Assembly (NCBI GenBank): GCA_037039685.1
Contig: JAWNGF010000014.1
Span: forward strand, 62,001 to 126,000
DNA from: Ceratobasidium sp. AG-K
Lineage: Eukaryota > Basidiomycota > Agaricomycetes > Cantharellales > Ceratobasidiaceae
DNA length: 64,000 bases
Direction: 5' to 3'
The notes beneath the pieces are model-generated. The model made no database searches, was not told the origin of the DNA, and saw nothing but the letters and a program-made list of their open reading frames with translations. This document shows, in pieces, positions 9,972 through 22,500 of the stretch. The position numbers were made by a program, and so were the translations under genes. Position 1 is the first letter of the stretch. Every line of letters begins with the position of its first letter.

Positions 9972-12036
9972 GTGAACGACCCTGGTACTCTGGCACGAAC
10001 CATCCCGGCTTCGCGTCATGTTGAGCGAAAAGCGAAAGTCGAGGCCGATGCGTGAGATCCGACTGTGAGAAAGGTTCACCACCGCGTTGCACAGGTCCGT
10101 AATGACCGGAAACGCTTCTGAGACGGCACGAGTGAAGCAAGGCAAAGGTTAGCCAAGATACAACCTAGTATGACTTCTACACACACATGTAGTGGCAGCG
10201 CACCTGCTTAGTAGATATTGACAAAAAATAGTCGCACGAATGGCGGGTGCATTCGGAAGAAGACGGTTGGACGCACGGGAGTAGACTGCGGGCTGCCTCG
10301 TCAGCCAAGTCGACCTCCGAGAGCATCAAATCATAAGTGAGATATACTTGATTTACTCGCCGAGATACCTTCTTCGAGCCCTTCAATTTGTATTTGTCCT
10401 GAGGTGGCGTGTTCAGCTCGCGCGGACTTGGTGGCTGGAGGTCAAGCGCCGAACCGAGGAAGCTGACGTATGCATACTCGTCGCACCCAGAACTTATGAC
10501 CAACTGCCACCCATGGCCAAGACATTCTGGCTGTCAGCAAACTCTCGAGCGGGTATGCGGACCGAATGAAAAGTATGAGTTGCTCTTGCGAACCCCAACT
10601 CCTTGGTCTCTAGTAAAGCTCTGGCGTCGCAGCGGACAGGCTCGAGGCGAGTTTGAGCGTTCGAGCCCAGTTAGCGGGGTGGAGTTTGAGGGCCACGTCT
10701 ATATTGATGTGCTCGCTCCTAGTGCCATCTTGACAAGTGGTAGAAGTCGGGGTACGAAGGTGAGTGCACGACAAGCTGCTTGCGGAGCTAGCTAATCCAG
10801 GCATGAAGAAAACCAAACGGCGAATCGACGCGACGTGCTCGGCTTTCCAAATTCGCTCTTCCATAACCACAATCTCCGTCGCAAATGCCCCAGAAAACGA
10901 GCGGAAAGTCAATTCATCTGGCGGGATTTAGCGGGAGTCCACTTCACCCATCGCTCATCGATCTCAGTCGACGATAGCCTCGCCACTTCCGCGCCTGGGT
11001 TGCAGAATCGCCCATGTCCTTGCTCGCCGTGCGTACTTACGTCGGGTTCAACTATTATGATGATTTATTTGTTTACAGAACGAACTCGGAGGTGGCGACT
11101 GCTCGTTGAGCGATGGCGTTTATCGCACTTTCGCACGGCACAGACTATGTATTCCAGCCAGTTACTCGGCAACGCCGGCACCAAGTCCGGCGACATCGCT
11201 CCACAACGTCCCTCATCCGAGAACAATGTGCCATCATCGAAGCAACAAAGATCGAAGCTAGCCCGAGCCCAGTCATGTATATCGTAATGGGCCCCTAATC
11301 GGTTCCCTGATGGCCCCAGACCCTTTGAGCAAACCAAATGAAGACTTTCCTCGACACGGCCAGGTGATGGCAGACGAGGTTGATAGTGTGGTCTTGGTGA
11401 GAACACGACCAGTGAGCACACCTGTTCATTCGGATATTACAGAATCTGACGCCCCATAGATTTGATATCAGCACTTGCTAGGTAGATCAACGTCCAACCG
11501 CCCCATGCTGGAGCAGAAGACAACGAGTCGCGGTTTGTTCGAAGAGAGGCCAACTGAAGCTGTCGGGACAAAGTGCTCGCTCGATCCGGCGTAAGGAGGG
11601 GAGAGTTTGGTTCTGGGTGAGTTTGCAAGTATCATCTTACAAACCAGCTGATTTAGGGCCAAAGAGAATGAATCCACGCGGCGGTGGAAAAGAACGCGCA
11701 TAGTTTGAGTCCTCGGTCGCAGGGCACCCTTGCATTACAGTAAACTGGCGTCTCAGTGGACAAGATAGTGCGACGCTATTCTGGATTTGCTTCTATCATC
11801 GTATGTCCCTCGATATAGAATCCAAACCTTCTTTGACTCCGACTCGATCGAATGTCGCCACTGTGGTAGCAATATAATCACGCCGGTAATTGTCTCGACT
11901 TGTGCTTCCAAGCGGCGCTTGATCGAGCATTTGATCTGAGTCAGCGAAATCAAATTTTATTTCTCCGCCACCACAATCGCGAGCTCATCCCCCTCCTAGA
12001 TTCGACTGTCGGCGTTCACCATATAGACTTGGAAGT
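9972..12036. other. Degenerate region, possible broken minus-strand gene
   Basis: No intact gene is recognisable in these 2 kb. Minus-strand frames at about 11701-11468, 11421-11065, 10912-10610 and 10503-10177 have protein-like composition. One example reads FSGAFATEIVVMEERIWKAE, preceded after a one-base shift by RWVKWTPAKSRQM. They do not join through plausible introns and show no domain I know. The simplest reading is a decayed gene next to the transposon insertion site. The final part is the promoter of the TPR gene. Confidence 0.3.
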
Positions 12037-14789
12037 ATGTCCGGAGACTGGAAATCTCATCTACTGGACCTCGAATGGTCTCTGATCGAGGGCAAATGGC
12101 GTCCTTCACTCGACTCGCTCGACCTCGCATCCCTTCCCGTTGTCCAACTCGTTCGATGGGTCGTTGACGGCCAGCTCAAAGACGCCCTCACGTCCGATCT
12201 AGCTCGGCAGCTTCTGACACTTAATCATACCGCTCAAATGTTCACGCCCGAAGGTTCCTTCAACGGCCGACTCGAATCTTATTTCCGCCTCAGAGTCGAG
12301 ACGGACGACGACGAATCGGCCGAGCTCGTGCGTTTGGCCATCGCCGTCGCCTCGCTGCACGCCTTTTTACAGCTCAACTGGACTGGACCTGATCTTGATC
12401 TCGAGACCCTGGACATCTTGACGCTGCCCTCTCCACCGTCGACTCCGCTGACTAAAGAACTCCTCTCGGCCCAAGCCGTCTCTGAACTCGCTACCGGTGG
12501 AGAACCAGCCTACCACCTCGCCCAACTCCCCGAACTCGTTCGAATCGCCCAAATCATCCTGTCGCGCGGATTTGATACCCTCGTCTCGGGTCCGTGGTGG
12601 CAACTCCGTGCCCACATCGTCCATCAGCAGCTTCTCGACGATCCTGTTCCTATACTCGACCATTTTTGGCTTGTTTTGGCGCCGTTGGAGGAGCACGAGG
12701 CCGTCAAGGCGGATCCGGATCTGTTGGGCCGACTCGTACTCGAAAAGGGGCTGTTGAGGCATATATTCTCGCAGGACCGACAAGCGGCAGATTTATTTGT
12801 CCAGGCGGCGCGGGCGACGGGGTTGCAGTACGAGTTGACGGGTGCACTCGGAAAACGGACGAAATTCCAGGTGCGGGATCATACCCAGCTCGTGTTGCTC
12901 GCCAAAAGTCGAGAGGCCGAGGGGGGAAAGTCGGATACCGCCAACGTTCCCGAAACCATGCAGCTGAACGATGATACCCTACTCGAGAAGACGGAATATA
13001 CGTCTTCGTCTGCCGGCGCTGAAGCGTTTGCCGGAATCGACCCTTCGAACCAACCCGCGCTTACTCCCCTCGACCAATGTATTTTCCTCGGCATGTGTCT
13101 CAACGTCCGAAATACCTCGCCCGCGCACGGCCTCACGGCTGAACAGATGATGCCCTATATATCTCGCGTCATATCCCATCCCCGCAACTGGTCCGTCCAT
13201 ACCATGGCCCTACTGCTCCGTGCCCGCCTCGAGTCGACCCGAACACGTACCGTCGAGCGATCAACGCTCCAGCTTCAGGCCCTTGTCGAACAAATGCCGA
13301 CGGCCGATAGTACGCTTTCCGAGCGCCTTCTATACGTCCACTCGATCCCGCTCCCGAGCAAATGGGCCATGGAACGCGAGCTCGCACATCGTTTCTTGAG
13401 CATCGGCGTCGTCAAATCGGCCCTGGAAATTTTTGAACGTCTGGAAATGTGGGAAGAAGTCGTCAAGTGCTATCAATCTATCGAACAACGCGACCGAGCG
13501 CTCGAAATCGTCCAGGATCTGCTCGCTGGTCGGAAAGCCGAGGCTGATGTCGTCTTGTCCAGAGGACGGAACGCGGGGTCTGCGTCACAGGCGCGGATGG
13601 ACGCGGCGCGCGAGGCGAAGCTTTGGTGCTTGCTCGGCGACCTCGATTCGGCCAAGTCGCTCGAGTATTATACCAAGGCCTGGGAAGTCTCTGGTTCCAA
13701 GTCGGCTCGAGCCGCACGTGCGCTGGGCGGGTATTATTTTGCGAGGGGAAATTACGTCGAGGCGATTCCCCATTTGAAGCAAGCGACCGCGATGCAACCA
13801 TTGCATTCGCGTGCGTGGTTCCTGCTCGGGTGCGCTCAGGTTCGGGAGGAGAATTGGGTCGAGGCGTGGGACGCTTTTGCGCGATGCGTGGGGATCGACC
13901 AAGAGGACGGGGAGAGCTGGAATAATATTGCCAGCGTTTACCTCCGAATGGAGGAAAAGGGGATCGCGGGAGGAGAGGATTTGACCGCCGAGGTGATAGT
14001 CCATCTCATCTGTCCGACTCGGGCTAACACTCTCTTTAGGACGAACCAACCTCAACTACCTCGGACAGGTTCGGAAATAAACTACTCGCGTTCCGAGCGC
14101 TCAAACAAGGCCTCCGGTACTCGTATGAAAACTGGCGAATGTGGCAAAATTATATTATTGTCTCAGTTGACGTCGGCGAACTCTCCGAGGCATGTCGTGC
14201 TCTCGCTCGGCTTGTCGCACTGCGCATTGACAAGGACGGTGCCGCCAGTGTGGACGTCGAGGTTCTGGAACGACTCGTGGATGCCGTCACTCGGGCCCCT
14301 CCCAATGAAGACGAGGGCGATAATCGAAGCGCGGACGACGGGCACGGATTGTTCCCTGGCGTGTACGACCTCTTTTCCCGTGTCATCCTGCCTCGCGTCT
14401 CGGATTCACCGCGCATATATCGTGCTTGGGCTCGACTGCTCGTTTGGCGCGCGCAGGCTCGGGACAAGACCCACCTTCAAGCAACTTGGGCCGAGGCTCT
14501 CGAGGCACATATGAATGCCTATCGTGCCGGGGTGGCCGTCGATCCTCGCGTTGAAACCGATACGGACAGATTCCGTGAGGCTGTTGCCGAGATTACGGAG
14601 CTCGTGGATATCATGCGAAATTTCGGACCGAGGGCGCAGGAAGAGGGAGGGGGCCAGAGCCGGGGAACATGGCAGTTTCAGGCGAGGAGCTTGGTCAGGA
14701 CGTTTATGGGGAGGACCAAGGCTAGTTTTGAAGATGAGCCCGAGTGGGAGGACTTGAAAGAGCTCCTCGAGGAACTGAAGAATGAATAA
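12037..14789 (+). CDS. emw1: TTC27/Emw1 tetratricopeptide-repeat protein
   Basis: Two exons, 12037-13992 and 14040-14789, with a 47-nt intron give 901 aa, the usual length for this family. The C-terminal half holds TPR units: LWCLLGDLDSAKSLEYYTKA, ARALGGYYFARGNYVEAIPH, SRAWFLLGCAQVREENW and ESWNNIASVYLRM. The segment after the splice, ALKQGLRYSYENWRMWQNYI, is a TTC27 hallmark and confirms the intron. The N-terminal half is an all-helical region without obvious motifs. Yeast Emw1 is essential and linked to cell-wall integrity, and human TTC27 has been linked to assembly of large complexes (established knowledge). ATG 12037 is the first in-frame Met after upstream stops and begins a protein that fits the family. 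The gene looks intact and single-copy, in contrast to its surroundings. Confidence 0.93.
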
Positions 14790-15529
14790 CATTGTATTTA
14801 GAAACTAGCTCGCAAATTTAGATTGAACCCATCTGACACTGAAACGAAGACCCGGCCCCCATCCACTCGCGCAATTACCGGCTAACAATTAGGGGATTTC
14901 CACACAACCCGACACAACCCCGCCTTCGCTTCCCCTACCTATAAAATTCCCTATGATTCCTAGATCGAGGCCTCTCTGGAGCCGCACTGAACTATAATAG
15001 CGAAGACTCCTATTACCGCGTAACTATAATCCGTACCATACAACCTGAAAGGGGTCATAAGCTAGCCCATATCACCAATTCCCTGGCTAATTGCACAGCA
15101 ACGGGATAGATATTCAGTCAAGGGACACATACACAGGATGTGTATGTGGTAGAAGGATCCAGCTGCATAAGCTAGGGGGCTCATCCGGGGGTGAATCCCC
15201 TCCAAGTTCGAGGGACTGGGTCAAGCTGTAACGTAACGTTAATCGTAGGGTTGGTGGACACAACGACGAAAAGTCGAATTCAGGTAAACCTTGGGACAAG
15301 ACCAAATCAGTTGAATCGCCAGCGGTGTGTCATCCGCCAGCACCTTTTATCCGCAGAACATGCTGCTTCGCGCACGCTCCTTCGCCGGAGTCTTGACATA
15401 AAACAAACGAAGAATGAAGAGAATGCAGTGACTGATTATTAGGAAATAAAACAAAAGGTACGTAAAGGGTCACTGGATAATTCTCTCTACAGGGCAACAA
15501 TCTAACCCCCGCTATATGCGCTACGACAT
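14790..15529. other. Intergenic, no gene seen
   Basis: Lies between the TPR stop and the 3' end of the minus-strand ABC pseudogene. The only open frames are short ones without recognisable domains. A small inverted repeat (acacatacac...gtgtatgtg, about 15125-15149) is present. Likely two 3' flanks facing each other. Confidence 0.4.
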
Positions 15530-18500
15530 CAAAGCTGGGAGCGGACGAGCTAACTCAATTTGAATTTGATTGGCTGCAATGGGACCAAGGTATTTATGCG
15601 CTCACATCAACGTATCGCCCATTGAGTGCGATTAATTCGGTGCGAATGCCACTCTCGATGATCCGACCGTCTTCCACCACATGGATCATATCTGCGCCCC
15701 GGATTGTGGACAACCGGTGGGCAATCGATATCGTGGTACGGCCCTCTGATGCTTTCTCCAAAAATTCGGCGTCGATTGCTTATTTGGTAGCGAATGAGTG
15801 GGTGAAGTAGATAACTTTACGAAGGAACATACAAAAGTAGCCTCGTCGAGCTGTGGATTTTAGTTCAATATTGAGTGCTATGTGCCTAACCGATGAGCTG
15901 AAGGGCTCACAAGCAGAATCCTGGGGTTGCTAAGCAACGCTCGAGCAATGCAGATCCTCTGTAGACCGAGATTAGTTTCTGTGCATAGGAGGATGACGAA
16001 AGCTTGGTAACTAACCTGTCTCTGCCTTCTACTCATCTGCGAGCCTTTGTGACCCACGGGCATGTCGAAACCTTGAGGTAGGGACTGAATGAAATCCAAG
16101 ATACTCGCGTCACGACATGCACGCTCGAGTGTATCCTGACCGGCATCCTGGCCATGAGTAATGTTCTCCCGGAACGTGCCCTAGTCATGCCAATTAGCCA
16201 ACGCTTCGAGTCAACATGCGCTTATACCCACTTCGTAGAGTACAGCATCTTGAGAAACCAGTGAAATATGGCTTCGGTACTCGCTGAGCGGTATGCTGCG
16301 AATGTCCTGTCCGTCGAGTAAAATTGTGCCTGTCGATGGGTCATAGAACCTCGAAATCATTGAAATGATGCTACTCTTCCCGCCACCTTAAGGGCCTAGG
16401 GGACCGCACAAATCATAAGAGTCATATTGCCAACCGCGTCGAATGGAATCTCACCACAGAATGCAACGTTCTGACCAGCCTTGATCGCGAGACTCAGATC
16501 GGTAACGGTAGGCTTGGGTCGCGATGCATACTTGAGCGTGCACGAGTCAAATATCATCTCGCCCTCCACCGCTTTCTTGAGAGACCTAAATTCAGACGGT
16601 GCCAGTTTGGAATTATTGAAAACTGCGACTTCGGGGCGACGATCCTCCCATTCGCATACGCGCCGGAATCCATGGGTCATACGCGCCATATCAGGAATAA
16701 AAGCGAACATTCGACTTGCAGAATAACCTAAACAAGAGTCAAATATGTCCAATCAAACGAGTAGCTTACCAGCAGTCATAATGGCTTCAAAGGCAGAATA
16801 TAAGTTAGCAATCGGAATCTTCCCGCGTGTGCATAGTGCTGTCCGCCACCACTGCTCGCGATTCATCAGAAAGAATGAACCCCTGGACTTCAACTCATCT
16901 TACCATCACAATTGCACATATTATTAATATGCTGCCAATGCCAAACCCAAACCTGAGCGCGCCAATTACAAGATGCCTACGCTTGGTGATGCTTTTGGAT
17001 GCCGCTCGGTCAAACTGCTCCATAATGGCGACTTCCCTTCCGAGTGCCGCCACAGTCTGGATATTTGTGTCAGTCAGGAGCATGCCGCAAATAGGCATGA
17101 CATACTCTGATAGCGTCCACGTTTTCGCTTGCAAACGCCGATGCCACTTCTAGTGGCTTTTGAACCTGTTGTTCATAGCGCTCCAGGAACACAATGTTCA
17201 GGTATGCGGCAATAACGATGAGTGTAACTGGGGAAAGCCCTACAAGCGAGAGCTTCCAGGACACTCAGATCCAAGTAAATTCACTTTTCACAACACGAAG
17301 CCCATCCAACTTACAATAGCCCGAGTACAAACGTCCCTAGGAAGCTATATGCTGGTCAATTTCAATTCTGCAAAGAGTTTGTCATACTTACTTTGCAGTA
17401 GCCGTGATAAGTTGTTGCTACACCAACCCGATCGTTGTGGTGACATTGCTTGCATTGGCGGCTACGGCTGCGGTAAGAGCTCCGGATGCATTTTCCTCTC
17501 GATCGAAGTACTCAATTTCCCGATTGAAAGATCTAAATGGATGTATGCTGTGGTATCAAGGCTCAAACTCACTTGCTTAAGCAGAGAAGGTAATGCGACT
17601 AGCCAAAGTCTTCGATCAACTCGGTCCGCACCAGCGCTTAAGAAGCATTCGGCAACGAAGCTCGTTCCAATGTTTACGATAGCAAGGGTAAGGAACCAAA
17701 ATGACCAGCGACGTGTCTCGCGAAGAAGTCGGCTGTCGTCGTCTTTTATCGTAAACATCTCGATTACCAACCCTATTGTGGGCGTAAGCGATCGAGCTAA
17801 GATGACAGACGTCAAATTATCATACCGACCAGCCAAGAAGAAATAGGAAACGACGCTCCGCTACGTTCGTACCGTTGGCCTGTGGTGAAAGTAAAAACCA
17901 AAGTGCAACACTCACATGCAAATGCCACCGGCAAACCCTCCTACAACCCAGAACCCATACCGCCCCAGAAGCTTCCCGAAACGATTCGTAGTACCTTGAG
18001 TCTTGGCCTCTTGTATTTCACCACGCTCGAGTGATTCTGAGACTGGTTGTGCGACGGTGGAGGTTTCCGATTCGGCTTGGTAGTGGCCGTCCGTGAGAGA
18101 GGGGCTTGTTGTCACCGTGGACCCCAAATCTCCGTAAAATACAGAGGTTTATGCGGAGGTTTTCTCCGTGTCGTTGGCAAAACATGGCGGTAAACCTCGT
18201 ATCTTGGTCAGCGGTCGTTGGAGTGCCTTGATCTCGACGCTGGATACGGTGATTACCTCGGTGTTTTGCCAAGGACCGGGATCAAACTCCGTAAAATACG
18301 GAGTTTTTGGGCCCATAGTGTGTGGTCGGCGAGACAATAGCTGCGTTGGGCGGCGTGAGCACGCCAGTGGAGGGCTGAATAGCAGAGAGCTGCTGTTTTA
18401 CGAGCCCGGCAAACACCCCTCCAAGAAACTGCGCGTAGATTTAAGTATCTGAAAAGAGGTTGCGTTAGAGGAAGAACACGTACCACAAGCTCGTGATAGG

Positions 18501-18900
18501 ATCCTTGTTCCATGGCTCGACCATTACTCATCGCAATAATCTTGTCTTCATTCTGGATAGACGAAAGTCGATGTGCAATCAAGCTGACCAATGCCCATCA
18601 GAAATTGAGCTAGAAGGCGAACGGACAGCAAGCTTACATAGTTGTCATCCCCGTCTCGGCCTGTTCTTGATGAATCGCCGCCATGAGCTTTTGCTCGGTC
18701 TCTGAATCCAAAGCAGATGTCCCCTCATCCAATAGTAAAATCCTTGGTCTGCGCACCAGCGCCCTAGCGGCTGCCATTCTCTGCCTCTGTCCACCGCTCA
18801 ATAATCCCGTCCGGGCGCCGCTGACGCGAGTGTTCATCCCCTCTGGAAGCCCGCATACGAATTACCAGGCCTGTGCTTGCCTCAGAGCACACTCATGGTC
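15530..18900 (-). pseudogene. ABCB/Ste6-type ABC transporter pseudogene, 5' truncated
   Basis: Read on the minus strand, the gene begins inside the first nucleotide-binding domain and runs through linker, second membrane domain and second NBD. NBD1 has the signature [19 protein letters not shown], Walker [13 protein letters not shown] and switch IAHRLSSIQ. NBD2 has the A-loop region YASRPKPTVTDLSL, Walker A, SQDAVLYE, FRENITHGQDAG and [20 protein letters not shown]. Lesions are multiple. The first membrane domain and NBD1 Walker A are missing. A TAA (18864-18862) replaces the codon before [15 protein letters not shown] (16390-16388) sits in NBD2 Walker A, giving GP-stop-GGGKSS. The NBD2 signature reads MSRRQRQ instead of SGGQ. 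An approximately 190-bp MITE interrupts the linker between PTTHYG and STVTTSP. Small introns are otherwise preserved. In life such exporters move peptides or lipophilic compounds across membranes. This copy cannot. Confidence 0.85.
18122..18314. mobile_element. MITE-like insertion in the ABC pseudogene linker
   Basis: The ends are inverted: ccccaaatctccgtaaaata on the left against tacggagtttttgggccc on the right. Each end also carries its own hairpin-like ctccgtaaaatacggag-type sequence. A second, inner inverted pair (ggcaaaac...cgtatc and gatacg...gttttgcc) is visible. Removing the insert restores the coding junction PTTHYG/STVTTSP on the minus strand, which shows it is an insertion. The target duplication cannot be separated from the C-run at the junction (possibly CCC). 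No coding capacity. Confidence 0.75.
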
Positions 18901-19587
18901 AGACACTGGTGGGGAAGATAACAAGAGCCCCCGGAATTTAGAACCACATACAGCAACGTGGTCAGACTTATAATAAGCCAAGCATCCCAAGTAGCCTTGG
19001 GTGCAAAAGGACCGGTAAACCTAATCGATAAGTTGCATGAAAATGCGTTAACTCCGATAAATGATTCGCCCACCAATGTGTCGCGCCGCGCTGCAGCACC
19101 CATTTTGGGTGCGAGAAATAGGAATTTGTGCTTGTTAGCGGGCTGGGCGCCAGTGGTCAAGACACAGGTATCCTCTACCAAACCTTCGGCCAGGTATCGA
19201 CTTGGAGCCCAAACGTCTTGCTCACCACTTGGGTAACCCCTTGATTCTCCTACTAGCGCGATCACACGGTCAAAGTTAAGACTACTACCAATAGGTTGGC
19301 ACGATCTCGGCAATGTCAATGACCCTAGCGGCACTAGCGAACAGCCGATTATTTCATTTGGATGCAGGTTTTGAGCGAATTTGTATCATATTGTTGTTGT
19401 TATGCTACCAGGCTGCTGTAAATAAATCAAGTTATGACTAATACCATACAAACCGTTCCTTCACACGACTCCGTTTGGGTGTGTTTGGCGCCTGGATGCA
19501 CAGGGACCGGGAACTATTTCAGGCTGATCGGACCATTTCTCCCTCTTCTCGCGCTTATGTGCATTTGATCCGAACCACCACAACCAA
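18901..19587. other. Intergenic, promoter of first DUF6535 gene
   Basis: ABC-transporter similarity ends near 18900 and the DUF6535 reading frame begins at 19588. A 150-codon minus-strand frame (19334-18882) has no recognisable domain and overlaps the breakpoint, so I do not call it. An alternative upstream start for the DUF6535 gene, ATG 19496, lies here. Confidence 0.35.
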
Positions 19588-22500
19588 ATGTTGTTCAACT
19601 CGAGTCGAAGAAGAAACTACAGCGATCCCGGCGGCCGACCGTCCACCCAAGCCACTACAGGCGCTGACCTGGCAAGTATATCGGTCGCTTCGCGCCTTGT
19701 GCGGTCAAGGCAAACAGATTTAACGTTTTGCAGGACATTCATGCACCGGTTTGGCAACCAGCGCCTGCGAGTGGAAAACAACCATCCGAACCTGACTTTT
19801 TGAATTTTAAACGTGAACCTGCACCTAAAAATGTACGTGAACTCAACCTCTCTAAACTAACTGACGAACAGGCTCCAATATGTGGCAGACTCAAACCAAC
19901 GATCCACTGGCCGAGTTTGATGAATACGGCACTGAGCTGCATAGTGATGCACGGGTGTGGAAGGTCTATGTGAAGGAGACTGACAAGTACGATACCGACC
20001 TCGTCAAAGAATGGAACGAGTAAGTAAGCCATGCAATATTATGCTACGAAATATCCTCATGCCTACATCCCGATCGGTTCAGTTCTACGGACGTAATTTT
20101 AAGTGGGTTCTCATGGTTTCTTTCCGCGCTAATTTGTATCTAATTATTCCATAGTATTCGTGAGCACCCACGCTGCGCTTAGAGCAATGCAAACATTCTA
20201 ATGTCTTTCACTTAGGCGGCGCTGTTCTCAGCAATATCAACTGCGTAACCTACTCCCGTTACCCTATTTCGAATGTGTACGCTAAAGCTCAACCTTATCT
20301 TCCTAGGTTTCTCATCGAGAGTTCGAAGTTACTTCAGAAAGATCCCGCTGATGTATCGGTACAAGCACTGCTCGCCATTTCCCAGACTCTCCTTACGATC
20401 GCCAATGGAACGCAAGTGGCCGGATCCATCTCCCCTCCCGAAACTCCTTCGAGTTTTTCTCCAACCCATGCTGCTGTCTGGGTCAACGCGCTATGGTTCC
20501 TGTCGTTGAGTCTCAGTCTGGCAACGTCTTTCATTGCCATATTGGCCAAAGATTGGTGTCACTCGTTCATGGCCGGTCGGACTGGGCACCCTTACTCGCA
20601 AACCTACCGTCGGCAAAGGAAGTGGGACATGATCGAAAAATGGGGTATGTCGGAGTTGTTGACAGTCTTGCCTTCATTGATACATGTAGCGCTACGTGAG
20701 TCTGAGTCGAGTAGGCAAGTGCATACACTGACGCATTTATGCAGTCTTATTCTCGGTTGGACTGTGTGTCTACGTGTGGGACACACATATCTTCGTGGCG
20801 ATACCTGTCATCTGTGTCACTGCGATTGCGATTGGCTTCTATACATGGTCGAGCGTCGCCGCAATTAGCTTGGATTACTTTCCGTACCCCACAATTGTGT
20901 CACGGTTATCTCGGACACAGGTCACGCGCCGTGCAGTTCGACTCGTATCTCAACTCGTGTCTCAACTGACAGCTTATCCCTTGGTTCGAATCGTATACCA
21001 AGCAGCCCTGTTTTGTGTCCTTCCCGTAGTCCGGGTAGTCAGATGGACCCTCTTAGGCTTCAACTACCTTTGGCTGCTCCTTGTTTTGATCGAGGAGCCT
21101 CTGGATAGGTGTGATGGATTCGCTAGGCGCAGTCGTCCGTCACTACAATTATTTCTGATCCCTCTCCTCAATTTCTTGCGGTTCTTTGTTTGGAAGCCGG
21201 TAAACAAGGTCTGGGACTGGACGGACGACATAGTTGACTATCTGGGTTTAATCGCGAATTGGATAATGTTTCGACTCTCAAGGGCGAATTGGACACTTGA
21301 ATGGGCGGAGCCAGACTCAAAGCCCGCGCCGCGAGGGGAAACATACAACTCTGGGCAGGGTTTCGTGACTAGTCTGGCCTTGAGTTGGTTAATCACCAAT
21401 TGCGAAGTCCCAGAGTCGGTCGATATAGCATTGCAATCGATAGCAGGAGCCACAGACAGGATTTCTCGTCTGCCACTCCTAAAATCCGGCGCCACGTTGA
21501 GAATTCTACGACGCATTGCCTCGAGCAGGCTGTACAGGGAAACAGATACCAAGGCGGCAAGAATTGTGTCGCTCTACTCGCGGGCACTTGCGTTTTTAGC
21601 CGACTCAAGCCCGGACTCCATGGAGACTGAGCTAGAAGGATTGATATGGGACCTACACATAGAGGCTGAGAAGTGAGTCTCTGCAACCTCGTTTTGGAGT
21701 GTGTTGACACCAAGATTACTCAGGAAAGTGGTAGCCATGATTGCGGGCGGGAGGTTCAAACTCACCCAAAGTAACCTGGATGCATTACGGATCGGTAATA
21801 CAGCCGCATCAAGTACTCTCAAACTGCTAAAGAAGGATTCTCAATATACCCGGACCGATACCAATCGGCTGTTCGAATCAATTACCAGACTTCTTGAATC
21901 GCATCTGAGCGGAGGCAACACTCTCCATGAAGCCGCCCTTCTATCGCTAGTTCATGCTACGACTCTCCTTTCATTATTTGCGCCCGAATCACTTGGAGTG
22001 TCAAATATCCCTCTCTTATGTGCTCGGCTTGTTCAGTCAGGCAGCCACTCGTCAATTCCGCACACCCAACTTACGATCAGTCTCGCCATCACCTGTACAC
22101 TATCGTTCAAGAGATTTACAGAGGATCCGTTCGACTGGCCAAAGAGCCAGTTCCGGCTGAAGCAAGTCATTCAAGGCCTGGTCGAGAGATACACACAAGA
22201 TCAGGAAACATTGAAGATGGTTTCGACTTTTGGGCTCGAGGTACTTGTTACTCTTCGGGAAAACCCTTACCCCAAGGACTTTGACTTGCAAATACGGGAC
22301 ATCTTGTTGGGACAGGCTACTTCAACTACCAATGCTTCTCTGGAAGATTTTTGGAACGTATTCAAAAGTGATTCCAAAGTGAAAATCCAAGAAGATGTCG
22401 CACTCTCCTACCTAAGAACCCTTCAGAGCACGTACAACCTGATGCCAGTTGGCTCAGCCTGGTCCTGCATCCCGTTTTTCGCCGTCACAGTTTTGTCCCG

